In this document: positions 18,517 to 26,434 of the stretch, one piece after another
How positions within the stretch are numbered: the first letter of the stretch is position 1
Layout of the letters: each line of letters starts with the position of its first letter
Assembly: GCF_002741015.1 (NCBI RefSeq)
Contig: NZ_CP016616.1
Location: forward strand, 2,761,501 to 2,825,500
Direction: 5' to 3'
DNA from: Microvirga ossetica
GTDB lineage: Bacteria > Pseudomonadota > Alphaproteobacteria > Rhizobiales > Beijerinckiaceae
Length of the DNA stretch: 64,000 nucleotides
Program-made: the position numbers and the translations under genes
The notes under the pieces: model-generated
Database searches by the model: none
What the model saw: only the letters and a program-made list of their open reading frames with translations
What the model was told of the DNA's origin: nothing

Positions 18517-19305
18517 TTGCGTCTCAGCGTTAACAATTTGGCCTGTACCCGGGGAGAACGCCGCATCTTCGCGGGCGTTTCATTCACCCTTGCGCCCGGC
18601 GAGGCCGTGGTGATCACCGGCCGCAACGGCGCCGGCAAATCCTCCCTGCTCGACATCCTGGCGGGCCGCCTGCACCCTGAAGCGGGGGCGATCCGCCTCG
18701 AGGGTGCCGGCGAGCGGACCCTGCCCGAATGCCTGCACTATATCGGGCACAGGGATGCCCTCAAATCGGCGCTCACGGCGGAAGAAAACCTCGCCTTCGC
18801 CCGCGACTTCCTCGGAAACCCGGCGCTCACCGCGCGCGAGGCGCTCGACGCGGTGGGCCTCGCCCATGCCGCGCGCCTGCCCGTGGCCTATCTCTCGGCC
18901 GGGCAGCGCCGCCGGGTGGCGCTGGCCAGGCTGCTCGTCGCTCATAGGCCGCTCTGGCTCCTCGACGAACCGACCGCCGCTCTCGACACCGCCTCCCAGG
19001 AAACCCTGCGCGTCATTCTCGAACGCCATCGTGAGAGCGGCGGCATGATCGCGGCCACGACCCATTCGCCGCTGTTCCTGCAGGATGCGAAGGAGATCCA
19101 GATCGAGCGCCTTCTCCCTCCCCCCTCTGCGGGGGAGGGTGCCGAGCGGAGCGAGGCGGGAGGGGGGCAGTATTCAAGTCCGGACGTCCCCTCTCCCGGC
19201 CCTCCGGGCCACCCTCTCCCGCACCCAAGTCGGGTGTTCCCGACTTGGGCATCAAGAAAGTCTGGATCGGGAACACCCGATCCAGATGGGGGAGAGGGAC
19301 AATGA
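18517..19305 (+). CDS. ccmA: Heme exporter ATPase CcmA with repeat-derived C-terminal tail
   Basis: The ABC ATPase of cytochrome c maturation system I. Walker A is GRNGAGKSS (about 36-44), the signature is LSAGQRRRVALARLL, and Walker B is LWLLDEPTAALD. With CcmB it releases holo-CcmE from CcmC. It starts with TTG at 18517, behind CAGGGG. Homology ends near residue 198 (EIQIERL). The last 64 or so residues are encoded by palindromic intergenic repeats and are low-complexity. The stop overlaps the ccmB start (ATGA), so translational coupling is kept despite the insertion. Confidence 0.92.
   Translation: MRLSVNNLACTRGERRIFAGVSFTLAPGEAVVITGRNGAGKSSLLDILAGRLHPEAGAIRLEGAGERTLPECLHYIGHRDALKSALTAEENLAFARDFLGNPALTAREALDAVGLAHAARLPVAYLSAGQRRRVALARLLVAHRPLWLLDEPTAALDTASQETLRVILERHRESGGMIAATTHSPLFLQDAKEIQIERLLPPPSAGEGAERSEAGGGQYSSPDVPSPGPPGHPLPHPSRVFPTWASRKSGSGTPDPDGGEGQ
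19112..19299. repeat. Family A palindrome cluster inside the ccmA 3' end
   Basis: CCCTCCCCCCTCTGCGGGGGAGGG is followed by an arm ending CCCTCTCCCGGCCC. Two further dyads, AAGTCGGGTGTTCCCGACTTGG and CTGGATCGGGAACACCCGATCCAG, then lead to GGGGGAGAGGG. The last G-rich block lies directly before the ccmB ATG and can serve as its ribosome binding site. Confidence 0.8.
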
Positions 19306-19970
19306 TCCGCTCCTTCAACGCCCTCCTGATCCGCGACCTGAAGCTTGCCGCCCGTGTCGGCGGCTCGGGCGTCATGGGCCTCATCTTCTTCCTGATGATC
19401 GTGACGCTCATCCCCTTCGCGCTCGGGCCCGATCTGAATCTTCTCTCACGCATCGGTCCGGCGATCCTGTGGATCGCGGCCCTGCTCGCAACCCTGATCG
19501 GCCTCGACCGGCTGTTCCAGGCCGATCAGGAGGACGGCTCCCTCGACCTGCTGCGTCTCTCGCATGCGCCGCTGGAGATCGTGGTGCTGGCGAAGGTGTT
19601 GGCCTATTGGCTCGTGACGGGGCTGCCGCTCGCCATCGCCGCGCCGTTCCTCGGCCTGCTCGTCGCTCTTTCCCCGGAAGGCATGCTCGCCATGGTGGCG
19701 ACACTTCTGGTCGGCACGCCGGCGCTCACCTTCATCGGCGCAGTCGGTGCGGCGCTGACCTCGTCGCTGCGGCGCGGCGGGCTGATCCTGGCGATCCTGG
19801 TCCTGCCCTTCATGATCCCGACCTTGATCTTCGGGGTCTCGGCCGCCAATGCGGCGCTCGGCGGCACGATCCCGTTCATGACGCCCTTCCTGGTGCTCGT
19901 CGCCCTGTCACTGATCGCGGCCGTGGTCGGCACGGTGGGCGCGGCCGCCGCCCTGCGGTCGGGGGAGTAG
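19302..19970 (+). CDS. ccmB: Heme exporter permease CcmB
   Basis: A 222-residue inner-membrane protein with six predicted helices, the length of CcmB. Typical features are the N-terminal LLIRDLKLAAR and the FQADQEDGSLDLLRLS loop. It forms the membrane part of the CcmAB complex. The frame is open upstream to 19245, but the ATG at 19302 (MIRSFNALL) matches orthologues and overlaps the ccmA stop by four bases. Confidence 0.95.
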   Translation: MIRSFNALLIRDLKLAARVGGSGVMGLIFFLMIVTLIPFALGPDLNLLSRIGPAILWIAALLATLIGLDRLFQADQEDGSLDLLRLSHAPLEIVVLAKVLAYWLVTGLPLAIAAPFLGLLVALSPEGMLAMVATLLVGTPALTFIGAVGAALTSSLRRGGLILAILVLPFMIPTLIFGVSAANAALGGTIPFMTPFLVLVALSLIAAVVGTVGAAAALRSGE

Positions 19971-19974
19971 CCGG

Positions 19975-20463
19975 ATGCCGGAACGTCTCGTCCTTCGGAT
20001 GCGCCGCTCGCTGGCGGATGCCATTCCGGAGCCCCTCTGGCCTGCGGGCATCCGGCTCGTGCCGTTCGAGCCCGACCGGCATGCGCAAAAGGTCCACGCG
20101 CTGCTTGTGAAGGCCTATGCGCAAGGCGGCGGCTATGTGGAGCCCTTCGCGATCTGGTGGCCGAGCTTGCGGGACGATTCGGAATACGATCCGACGCTGT
20201 GCTTCCTGGCGGCGAACGAGCAGGATGAGCTCGTCGGCGTCGCGCAATGCTGGACGAGCGCCTTCGTCAAGGATCTCGCCGTTGATCCCGCCATGCGCCG
20301 TCAGGGCCTGGGTGCGGCCCTGCTGAGCCATGTCTTCCGCGCCTTTGCCGAGCGAGGCGTTCCTTCCGTCGATCTGAAGGTCGATGCGGACAACCCGTCC
20401 GGGGCGCTTCGCCTCTATCGATCGCTGGGATTCGAGACGGTCGAGACGTACCGTCTCGGCTAG
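19975..20463 (+). CDS. GNAT-family N-acetyltransferase
   Basis: A 162-residue protein with acetyl-CoA loop DLAVDPAMRRQGLGAALLSHVF and C-terminal DNPSGALRLYRSLGFETVE. These are standard GNAT motifs A and B. It begins 4 bases after ccmB, with GGGGGAG in the ccmB end as ribosome binding site, so it is co-transcribed with ccmAB. A link to cytochrome c maturation is not implied by the family. The substrate is unknown. Confidence 0.82.
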   Translation: MPERLVLRMRRSLADAIPEPLWPAGIRLVPFEPDRHAQKVHALLVKAYAQGGGYVEPFAIWWPSLRDDSEYDPTLCFLAANEQDELVGVAQCWTSAFVKDLAVDPAMRRQGLGAALLSHVFRAFAERGVPSVDLKVDADNPSGALRLYRSLGFETVETYRLG

Positions 20464-20556
20464 AGCATTTTTCGGCGAAGCGGATCCGGTTCGCCGCAAA
20501 AAAATGCGGCAAACCAAAGAAGAGAGATGATTCCACGCAAGTGGAACCAGCTCTAG
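20463..20556. repeat. Family E palindromic repeat
   Basis: TAGAGCATTTTTCGGCGAAGCGG ... ATGCGGCAAAC ... GTGGAACCAGCTCTA forms an imperfect dyad bounded by TAGAGC and GCTCTA. Related copies are at 11334, 30043 and 45204. Confidence 0.6.
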
Positions 20557-20572
20557 GGATCGAAAGCCGCCA

Positions 20573-20609
20573 TTGCACCATGCCAATTCTCTGACTAAAG
20601 TCAGAGAAT
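20573..20609 (+). promoter_or_regulatory. Candidate autoregulated leaderless promoter of the MarR-GNAT gene
   Basis: A perfect 11-base dyad ATTCTCTGACT-AA-AGTCAGAGAAT spans 20586-20609 and includes the first two bases of the ATG at 20608. TTGCAC (20573-20578), a 17-base spacer and TAAAGT (20596-20601) would place the transcription start at the A of the ATG. No Shine-Dalgarno sequence is present. The dyad is therefore a likely MarR operator over the -10 element. Confidence 0.6.
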
Positions 20610-21489
20610 GATCGAGCGTCAGATTGAGCAGGTGCGCCGCTTCAACCGCATCGTCACGCAGCATGTGGGTGCGCTGGAGGAGAGCTATCTCCGGCGCGGC
20701 CGCCCCTTGGGACAGGCCCGGCTTCTGCACGAGATCGGGCCGGACGGCATCGAGGTGCGGACCTTACGCGACAGGCTCAAGCTGGATTCGGGCTATGTCA
20801 GCCGCCTGCTGCGCGCGCTCGAAGGGCAGGGGCTTGTCGAGATGGGAAGCGGAAAGGCTGACGGCCGGGTCCGACGGGCCGCCCTGACACCGAAGGGGCA
20901 GGCCGAGCGGGACACCTATGACACGCTTTCCGACGAACTGGCGGCCTCCTTCCTCGCGCCTCTCGATCCGCCGCAGCGCGAACGTCTCATCCAGGCCATG
21001 GCCGAGGTCGAACGCCTGTTGCGGGCCGGCGCGGTGGAGCTGCGGTTCGAGGCAGCGGACAGTGCGGCGGCGCAATCCTGCCTGGAGCAGTATTTCAGGG
21101 AGCTCGCCGAACGCTTCGAGATCGGCTTCGACCCGGCCCGGAGCAATTCTGCGAGCGTCGCGGAGATGACGCCCCCGGCGGGGTTTTTCGTGGTCGCCTG
21201 GCTCGACGGACAGCCTGCAGGCTGCGGGGCCCTCAAGGTGTCCGACGCCCTGACCGGCGAGATCAAGCGCATGTGGACGGCGCCCTCCGCGCGGGGTCTC
21301 GGGATCGCGCGAAAAGTGCTGCGGAGGCTCGAGGAAATGGCGCGCGAGGTCGGCCTTGCGCGGCTGCATCTGGAAACCAACCGTACCCTGACCGAGGCTC
21401 AGGCGCTGTATCGCCAGGAAGGCTACGAGGAGGTCGCGCCCTTCAACAGCGAGCCCTATGCCCACCACTGGTTCGAGAAGCGGCTGTAA
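20608..21489 (+). CDS. MarR-GNAT fusion protein
   Basis: A 293-residue two-domain protein. Residues about 1-140 form a MarR winged-helix domain (VRTLRDRLKLDSGYVSRLLRALEGQGLVE as recognition region). Residues about 145-293 form a GNAT domain with IKRMWTAPSARGLGIARKVL and LYRQEGYEEVAPFN. Such fusions are known in bacteria as regulator/acetyltransferase proteins. The coupling suggests that a small amine or acyl-CoA ligand could affect DNA binding. The start codon lies inside a perfect palindrome, suggesting autorepression. Confidence 0.88.
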   Translation: MIERQIEQVRRFNRIVTQHVGALEESYLRRGRPLGQARLLHEIGPDGIEVRTLRDRLKLDSGYVSRLLRALEGQGLVEMGSGKADGRVRRAALTPKGQAERDTYDTLSDELAASFLAPLDPPQRERLIQAMAEVERLLRAGAVELRFEAADSAAAQSCLEQYFRELAERFEIGFDPARSNSASVAEMTPPAGFFVVAWLDGQPAGCGALKVSDALTGEIKRMWTAPSARGLGIARKVLRRLEEMAREVGLARLHLETNRTLTEAQALYRQEGYEEVAPFNSEPYAHHWFEKRL

Positions 21490-21498
21490 ACGACGTCC

Positions 21499-22176
21499 CT
21501 ATGCCGGGCCGAACGCCGCGTCGAACCCCTCCGCGCCTTCGCGGGTGAAGGTGAGCACACGGCCGGCATCGCGCCGGACCCACTGCTTCTCGATCAGCCG
21601 GTTGAGGATCGCGGCGCCGAGCGCGCCGCCGAGATGGCTGTGCCGCTCGCTCCAGTCGAGGCAGGCGCGGCAGACCGGGCGGCGGCCCTTCTCCAGCGCG
21701 GCCAGATCGATCCCGAAATCGGCGAAGAAGGTGCGGCCCTTGCCGGTCAGGGCGAGATCCTCGCGATCCGAGAGGAGACCCTGCCGCTGCGCTCCATTCA
21801 GCATCGCGACACCGCGCTCGCCGGCGAGGTGGTCGTAGCAGACGCGGGCGGATCGCAGCGCCGCATCCTTCGGGCCGGTCCGCACGCGGGTCGCGCCCGT
21901 GCGCTGGGCGAGGCCCATCAGGGCCTCGAGAACCTGGGCCACGTCCGGCCCCGAGAGCCGGAAATAGCGGTGCCGCCCCTGCTTCTCCGCGACGAGGAGG
22001 TTCGCCGCATCGAGCTTGGCGAGATGGCCGCTCGCGGTCTGGAGCGTGACGCCCGCGGCCTCGGCGAGTTCGCTCACGGTGAGCGCGCGCCCGTCCATGA
22101 GGGCGGTGAGAATGTTGGCCCGGGCCGGATCGCCGAGAAGCGCGGCCACGGAGGCGATGACGGGACCTTCCTTCAT
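21499..22176 (-). CDS. ArsR-family winged-helix regulator with C-terminal domain
   Basis: A 225-residue protein. The N-terminal ArsR domain (about 8-95) contains LGDPARANILTAL and the recognition helix TLQTASGHLAKLDAANLL. A C-terminal region has CRACLDW and a second winged-helix-like end. The CRAC cysteines could be a metal or redox site, but this is speculative. It is divergent from the NIPSNAP/monooxygenase pair across 78 bases. A TCGAT-N13-ATCGA sequence near 22180-22201 could be its operator. Confidence 0.8.
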   Translation of the reverse strand: MKEGPVIASVAALLGDPARANILTALMDGRALTVSELAEAAGVTLQTASGHLAKLDAANLLVAEKQGRHRYFRLSGPDVAQVLEALMGLAQRTGATRVRTGPKDAALRSARVCYDHLAGERGVAMLNGAQRQGLLSDREDLALTGKGRTFFADFGIDLAALEKGRRPVCRACLDWSERHSHLGGALGAAILNRLIEKQWVRRDAGRVLTFTREGAEGFDAAFGPA

Positions 22177-22254
22177 ACTTCGATCATAGCCGAACCATCG
22201 ACGTCGGGCAATCGGCTAGAAAAGAGCGTGCTTTCGACAGACAGGATTTTTCAG

Positions 22255-22584
22255 ATGATCACCTGCTTCATCCGCTACGAGATCGACCCGTTCAAGGTGG
22301 ACGCCTTCAACGAATATGCCCGCAACTGGGGCCAAGCCATTCCCCGCTGCGGCGCCGATCTGATCGGCTATTACGCGCCGCATGAGGGTTCCGCCACCAC
22401 GGCGTATGGCGTCTACAACATCGGGAGCCTGGCCGAATACGAGGCCTATCGCGCCCGCCTGAAGAACGATTCCGCAGGGCGCGCCAATTACGAATTCGCT
22501 AAAAGAGAAGAGTTCATCCGCCGGGAGGACCGGATCTTTCTCCGGCTCGCCTCGGCGCCTCATGCGGAGCTTATCAAGCCATGA
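22255..22584 (+). CDS. NIPSNAP-family protein
   Basis: A 109-residue ferredoxin-like-fold protein with the NIPSNAP hallmarks: ITCFIRYEIDPFKVDAFNEYA, LIGYYAPHEG and FAKREEFIRREDRIFLRLA. Bacterial NIPSNAP proteins are dimeric alpha-beta barrel proteins of unknown activity. The ATG at 22255 starts the domain. The stop overlaps the next start as ATGA, so the two genes form an operon, probably controlled by the divergent ArsR regulator. Confidence 0.85.
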   Translation: MITCFIRYEIDPFKVDAFNEYARNWGQAIPRCGADLIGYYAPHEGSATTAYGVYNIGSLAEYEAYRARLKNDSAGRANYEFAKREEFIRREDRIFLRLASAPHAELIKP

Positions 22585-22946
22585 TCGCGGTGATCTTCGA
22601 AGTCTGGCCCGATGGAGAGGACGGCAAGCGGGATTATCTCGGCCTCGCTGCGGCGCTCCGCTCAGACCTGACGGGCATGGACGGCTTCATCTCCGTGGAG
22701 CGCTTTCAGAGCCTCACCGAGCCCGGGAAACTCCTGTCGCTGTCGTTCTGGCGCGACGAGGACGCGGTGCGGGCCTGGCGCAACCTGCCCTCCCATCGCT
22801 CGACGCAGGGCGCTGGCCGCGCCGGCGTTTTTCGCGATTACCGTCTGCGGGTGGCGGCGGTGATCCGCGATTACGGCCTGACCGAGCGCGCGGAGGCGCC
22901 CGCCGACAGCCGCGAGGTGCACGAGGGCGTCACGGGCGTAAGGTAA
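22581..22946 (+). CDS. Antibiotic biosynthesis monooxygenase (ABM)-like protein
   Basis: A 121-residue dimeric alpha-beta barrel protein. IAVIFEVWPDGE, GFISVERFQSLTEPGKLLSLSFWRDEDAVRAWR and FRDYRLRVAAV follow the ABM domain order. The family includes cofactor-free monooxygenases and heme-handling proteins; the role here is unknown. It is translationally coupled to the NIPSNAP gene and overlaps the convergent peptidase gene by 17 bases. Confidence 0.85.
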   Translation: MIAVIFEVWPDGEDGKRDYLGLAAALRSDLTGMDGFISVERFQSLTEPGKLLSLSFWRDEDAVRAWRNLPSHRSTQGAGRAGVFRDYRLRVAAVIRDYGLTERAEAPADSREVHEGVTGVR

Positions 22947-23919
22947 TCCCGAAGGCCTGCTCGATGGCGGGCCTGCCGTCGCGCTCGACGCGGTAGATCG
23001 CCCGGTAAAGCCCGGGGCGAAAGCCACCGGCCGGCTGCTTGATGCCGGCAAAGGCCATCCACTGCGCCTTGGCGCGGTCGAGCGGCGGGGCCTTGTTCTG
23101 GGCGATCGGCTTGCCGTCGGGATCAACTAAGGTCAGCGTCTGCACGTCGCCGCCTTTGAGCCCGATGGCGCGCACATAGGCCACGAGGGCCGGCGATTTC
23201 GTCGTCGGAATCTCCTGCCCGGCCGCGCCCGATTCGATACCATCCATCGTCACGGGGCCGGTGGCAAAACCCTTGTTCAGCACGCTGCCGCCCTGATAGG
23301 CCAGCGCCCGTTGGAGCGAGGCCTCCCACAGGGACTTGCCGCCGCCGCAGGATTTTTCCGGCGCGCCATAGGCGAAGGGATCGACCGGCTTGCCGTCCTT
23401 GCGCAGGGTGAAATGCAGATGCGGAAACTCGGTCATGCCGGACAACCCGATCCGCCCGATCCGGTCGCCGGCTTTCATCGCATCGCCTGGCTTCACCGCG
23501 AGGCTGCCCTTGGCCATATGGCAGTATTGCGTTTCCCAGCCATTGCCGTGATCGACCACCGCACCGTTGCCGCATTCGGTGTTGGCGACGCTCTCCCGCC
23601 CGCGCCCGGTGATCGAGACGTCCTCGACTCCGTCGCGGACGCGCAGCACCTTGCCGTCAGCGGCCGCGACCACATCGACGCCGGCCTTCTGGGCGGCCAT
23701 GGTCGGAATCCGGATATCGGTGCCGTTATGGTCCTCATAGGTGAGGGTGCCGCATTGGTAATCGCTCACCGCCGGCGACGGGTCGCGGTCGACGTAATGC
23801 TGGATGAAGCAGTCGCGCCCGATCTCACACGCCACCGGCAGGCGCAAGGCGATGTCCTGCGCCGCGGCGGGGCAGGCGAGAAGAGCAAGGCCGATGAGGC
23901 TCGGAAAACCAGGACGCAT
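22930..23919 (-). CDS. Secreted M23-family metallopeptidase
   Basis: A 329-residue exported protein. The start at 23919 gives a clean signal peptide (MRPGFPSLIGLALLACPAAAQ); the frame is open to 24039 only through repeat sequence. The LytM/M23 zinc site is visible as the His and Asp in EDHNGTDIRIP (about 100-106), HGNGWETQYCHMAKG and EFPHLHFTLRKDG. Cysteine pairs may form disulfides. It probably cleaves peptidoglycan peptides in the periplasm. The C-terminal 100 or so residues form a beta-rich domain of unknown role. Confidence 0.88.
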   Translation of the reverse strand: MRPGFPSLIGLALLACPAAAQDIALRLPVACEIGRDCFIQHYVDRDPSPAVSDYQCGTLTYEDHNGTDIRIPTMAAQKAGVDVVAAADGKVLRVRDGVEDVSITGRGRESVANTECGNGAVVDHGNGWETQYCHMAKGSLAVKPGDAMKAGDRIGRIGLSGMTEFPHLHFTLRKDGKPVDPFAYGAPEKSCGGGKSLWEASLQRALAYQGGSVLNKGFATGPVTMDGIESGAAGQEIPTTKSPALVAYVRAIGLKGGDVQTLTLVDPDGKPIAQNKAPPLDRAKAQWMAFAGIKQPAGGFRPGLYRAIYRVERDGRPAIEQAFGITLRP

Positions 23920-23984
23920 GATCGCTCCGCAACAGTGATGCGGGACTATAGGCCGGTTCGCATGGCGGATGAAGGGCAGGTTCT

Positions 23985-24200
23985 TCTTCCATCCCCCTTG
24001 CGGGGAGGGATCGAGGGTTGGGTCGGAAAGTCGGAGCACTGCCCTTCTCCACTTGGGAACACGCTCTTACAGCGATTCACCTCTCCCCAGTGGGGAGAGG
24101 TCGAGCGCAGCGAGGGTGAGGGGGCACAGGTCTATCCGAATAAGGCGTAACCCCTCACCCGCGCCTCCGGCGCGACCTCTCCCTCAAGGAGAGGTGAACC
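23985..24200. repeat. Mosaic of family A palindromes between peptidase and ccmC
   Basis: This 454-base gap contains CCCCCTTGCGGGGAGGG, then CACCTCTCCCCAGTGGGGAGAGGT, then CCCCTCACCCGCGCC ... CCTCAAGGAGAGGTG. The remainder, 24200-24373, shows no repeat and probably carries the ccmC promoter. Confidence 0.75.
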
Positions 24201-24373
24201 CGCGCCCTACCTATCCGAGTGCTGAGGAAGCCGCGGCCAGGCTCCTACGCATATGTCCTGAATGCCCAACGCCGTCGGATGCCCCTAAAAGCCTCGCGTC
24301 CTGTCGAAAACGTTATGCGGCTTGCGGCGTTCTCTCCGTTGCAGGCGCAGCCCGAGACCGCTACATCGAGCCC

Positions 24374-25114
24374 ATGATCCGAGAGCTTGCCAATCCGACC
24401 CGCTTCATGAGCCTCAGCGGCGCGCTGCTGCCGTGGATAGGCGGGCTGGCGGCGCTGCTCATGGCGGTCGGTCTCTACATGGTCTGGTTCACGGCGCCCG
24501 CCGATTACCAGCAGGGCGAGACGGTCAAGATCATGTATATCCATGTGCCAGCGGCCTGGCTGTCCCTGTTCTTCTACATGATCATGGCATCGTCGGCGCT
24601 CGGCAGCCTGGTCTGGCGCCATCCGCTGGCTGACGTCTCGCAGAAGGCGGCAGCCCCCATCGGTGCCGCCTTCACCCTGATCTGCCTCGTCACCGGCTCG
24701 CTCTGGGGCAAGCCCATGTGGGGCACCTACTGGCAATGGGATGCCAGGCTCACCTCCATGCTGGTGATGCTGCTGATCTATCTCGGCATCCTGGCGCTCT
24801 GGCGCGCCATCGAGGAGCCGAACCGCGCCGCGCGCGCCGTTTCGATCCTCACCCTCGTCGGCGCGGTGAACGTGCCGATCGTGAAATTCTCGGTCGATTG
24901 GTGGAACACCCTGCATCAGCCGGCCGCCGTGTTCCGCCTCGACGGGCCGACGATCCATGCCTCCATGCTCGTGCCGCTGCTGATCATGGCGCTCGCCTTC
25001 ACCCTCGTCGGCGTGGCCCTGCATCTATCGGGCATGCGCACGGAGATCCTGCGCCGCCGGGTGCGCACGCTCACCATCCTCGAGGCCGAGCGCCTCGACG
25101 TACAGGCGGCTTAA
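24374..25114 (+). CDS. ccmC: Heme lyase/handling protein CcmC
   Basis: A 246-residue inner-membrane protein with six helices. The Trp-rich periplasmic motif is WGTYWQWDARLTS (about residues 117-129), and the flanking His residues sit in IHVPAAW and LHQPAAV. CcmC presents heme to CcmE. The frame is open far upstream through repeats, but the ATG at 24374 matches known CcmC starts. It leads a ccmC-ccmD-ccmG operon separated from ccmAB by six unrelated genes. Confidence 0.95.
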   Translation: MIRELANPTRFMSLSGALLPWIGGLAALLMAVGLYMVWFTAPADYQQGETVKIMYIHVPAAWLSLFFYMIMASSALGSLVWRHPLADVSQKAAAPIGAAFTLICLVTGSLWGKPMWGTYWQWDARLTSMLVMLLIYLGILALWRAIEEPNRAARAVSILTLVGAVNVPIVKFSVDWWNTLHQPAAVFRLDGPTIHASMLVPLLIMALAFTLVGVALHLSGMRTEILRRRVRTLTILEAERLDVQAA

Positions 25115-25117
25115 ACA

Positions 25118-25273
25118 ATGTCGCACACATTCTTCATCGCGTTCTCCTATGTCCTGACGGCTCTGGTCATGACCGGCCTGATCCTGCGCGCCGTCATCGA
25201 CCACCGCATCCAGGTGCGCGCGCTGGCCGATCTCGAAGCGCGCGGCATCGGCCGGAGGTCGCGCCATGGCTGA
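25118..25273 (+). CDS. ccmD: Heme exporter small subunit CcmD
   Basis: A 51-residue single-helix membrane protein, MSHTFFIAFSYVLTALVMTG onward. It has the membrane segment at 5-27 and a basic cytoplasmic tail (DHRIQVRALADLEARG) typical of CcmD. It stabilises CcmC-CcmE-heme release. It starts 3 bases after ccmC and overlaps ccmG by 8 bases. Confidence 0.92.
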   Translation: MSHTFFIAFSYVLTALVMTGLILRAVIDHRIQVRALADLEARGIGRRSRHG

Positions 25274-25844
25274 GGCCGTCGAGCGCCCGCGCTCGCGCTT
25301 GCTCTTTCTGCTGCCGGCGCTGGTCTTCGTCGCGCTGGTGCTGCTCTTCGGCGTGCAGCTGATCTCAGGCCGCAATCCCGCCGAGGTGCCTTCGGTCCTG
25401 ATCGACAAGCCGGTCCCGGTCTTCAGCCTCGCGCCGCTCGAAGGCCTGCTCGCCAACGGCCAGCCCGTGCCCGGCTTCTCGAACGCGGATCTCAAGGGCC
25501 GCGTGACGGTGGTGAATGTCTGGGCGTCGTGGTGCGCACCCTGCCGCCAGGAGCATCCGCTCCTGGTCGATCTCGCCAGGGACCCGTCGATCCGCGTGGT
25601 CGGCATCAACCAGAAGGACAATCCCGACAACGCCCGCCGCTTCCTCGGCACGCTCGGCAACCCATATGCGGCCGTCGGCGTCGATCCGAACGGCCGCGCC
25701 TCCATCGACTGGGGCGTCTACGGCGTGCCTGAAACCTTCATCATCGGCCCCGACGGCACCATCCGCCACAAGCATATCGGGCCCCTGACGCCGGAGAATT
25801 TTGGGGCGTTCAAGGAGAAGCTGCGCCAAACCCCGCGCGCTTGA
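25266..25844 (+). CDS. ccmG: Thiol:disulfide oxidoreductase CcmG/DsbE
   Basis: A 192-residue membrane-anchored periplasmic thioredoxin-fold protein. It has an N-terminal helix (about 12-33), active site WASWCAPC (about 87-94) and the cis-Pro loop GVPETF. It reduces apocytochrome c cysteines or CcmH before heme ligation. It is in an overlapping operon with ccmC and ccmD. Its 3' end overlaps the convergent yaiI-like gene by 35 bases. No ccmE, ccmF or ccmH is in the window. Confidence 0.95.
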   Translation: MAEAVERPRSRLLFLLPALVFVALVLLFGVQLISGRNPAEVPSVLIDKPVPVFSLAPLEGLLANGQPVPGFSNADLKGRVTVVNVWASWCAPCRQEHPLLVDLARDPSIRVVGINQKDNPDNARRFLGTLGNPYAAVGVDPNGRASIDWGVYGVPETFIIGPDGTIRHKHIGPLTPENFGAFKEKLRQTPRA

Positions 25845-26298
25845 GCCGGTTGATCGCCACGTCCAGCGCCGAGAGGAAGGCCGAGCGGTCTTTTGGCGAA
25901 AACGCCTTCGGCCCGCCCGTCACCTCGCCCATGGCGCGCAGGTCCTCCATCAGGTTGCGGGTGGCGAGCGCCATGCCGATGGAGGCTTGCGTGAAGGGTT
26001 TTCCGGTCGGGCCGATCACCTCGGCTCCGGCCTTCACGCAGCGGCTGGCCAGCGGGATGTCGGCGGTGATCACGATGGCGCCGCGCCCGGCGCGCTCGGC
26101 GATCCAATCGTCGGCGGCATCGAAGCCGCTGCTCACCACCACGCGCTCGATCAGCGGATCCTGCGGCACCTGGAAAAAGGAATTCGAGACCACGAAGACC
26201 TTCAGGCCGTGACGTGCGGCGACCCGGTAGATCTCGGCCTTCACCGGGCATGCATCGGCATCCACATAGATGGTGATTGCTTGGAAGGTCTCGTCCAT
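25810..26298 (-). CDS. YaiI/YqxD family protein (DUF188)
   Basis: A 162-residue protein with the DUF188 core [43 protein letters not shown] and the conserved C-terminal [14 protein letters not shown]. The fold is PIN-like with conserved acidic residues, and its biochemical role is not settled. The start at 26298 ([15 protein letters not shown]) gives the family's length; the open frame upstream is not needed. Confidence 0.88.
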   Translation of the reverse strand: MDETFQAITIYVDADACPVKAEIYRVAARHGLKVFVVSNSFFQVPQDPLIERVVVSSGFDAADDWIAERAGRGAIVITADIPLASRCVKAGAEVIGPTGKPFTQASIGMALATRNLMEDLRAMGEVTGGPKAFSPKDRSAFLSALDVAINRLKRAGFGAASP

Positions 26299-26434
26299 GG
26301 ACCATATATTCCTGTGACATGCGGGGATGATGCCGGGCCTGACCGGCAGGAAGGAATGGCGTAACCAATCGGTAATGCGCGTTGAGTCAGGTGTAGACCT
26401 GACCATATCAATTCTGGAGAACAGAAGGAAACCT

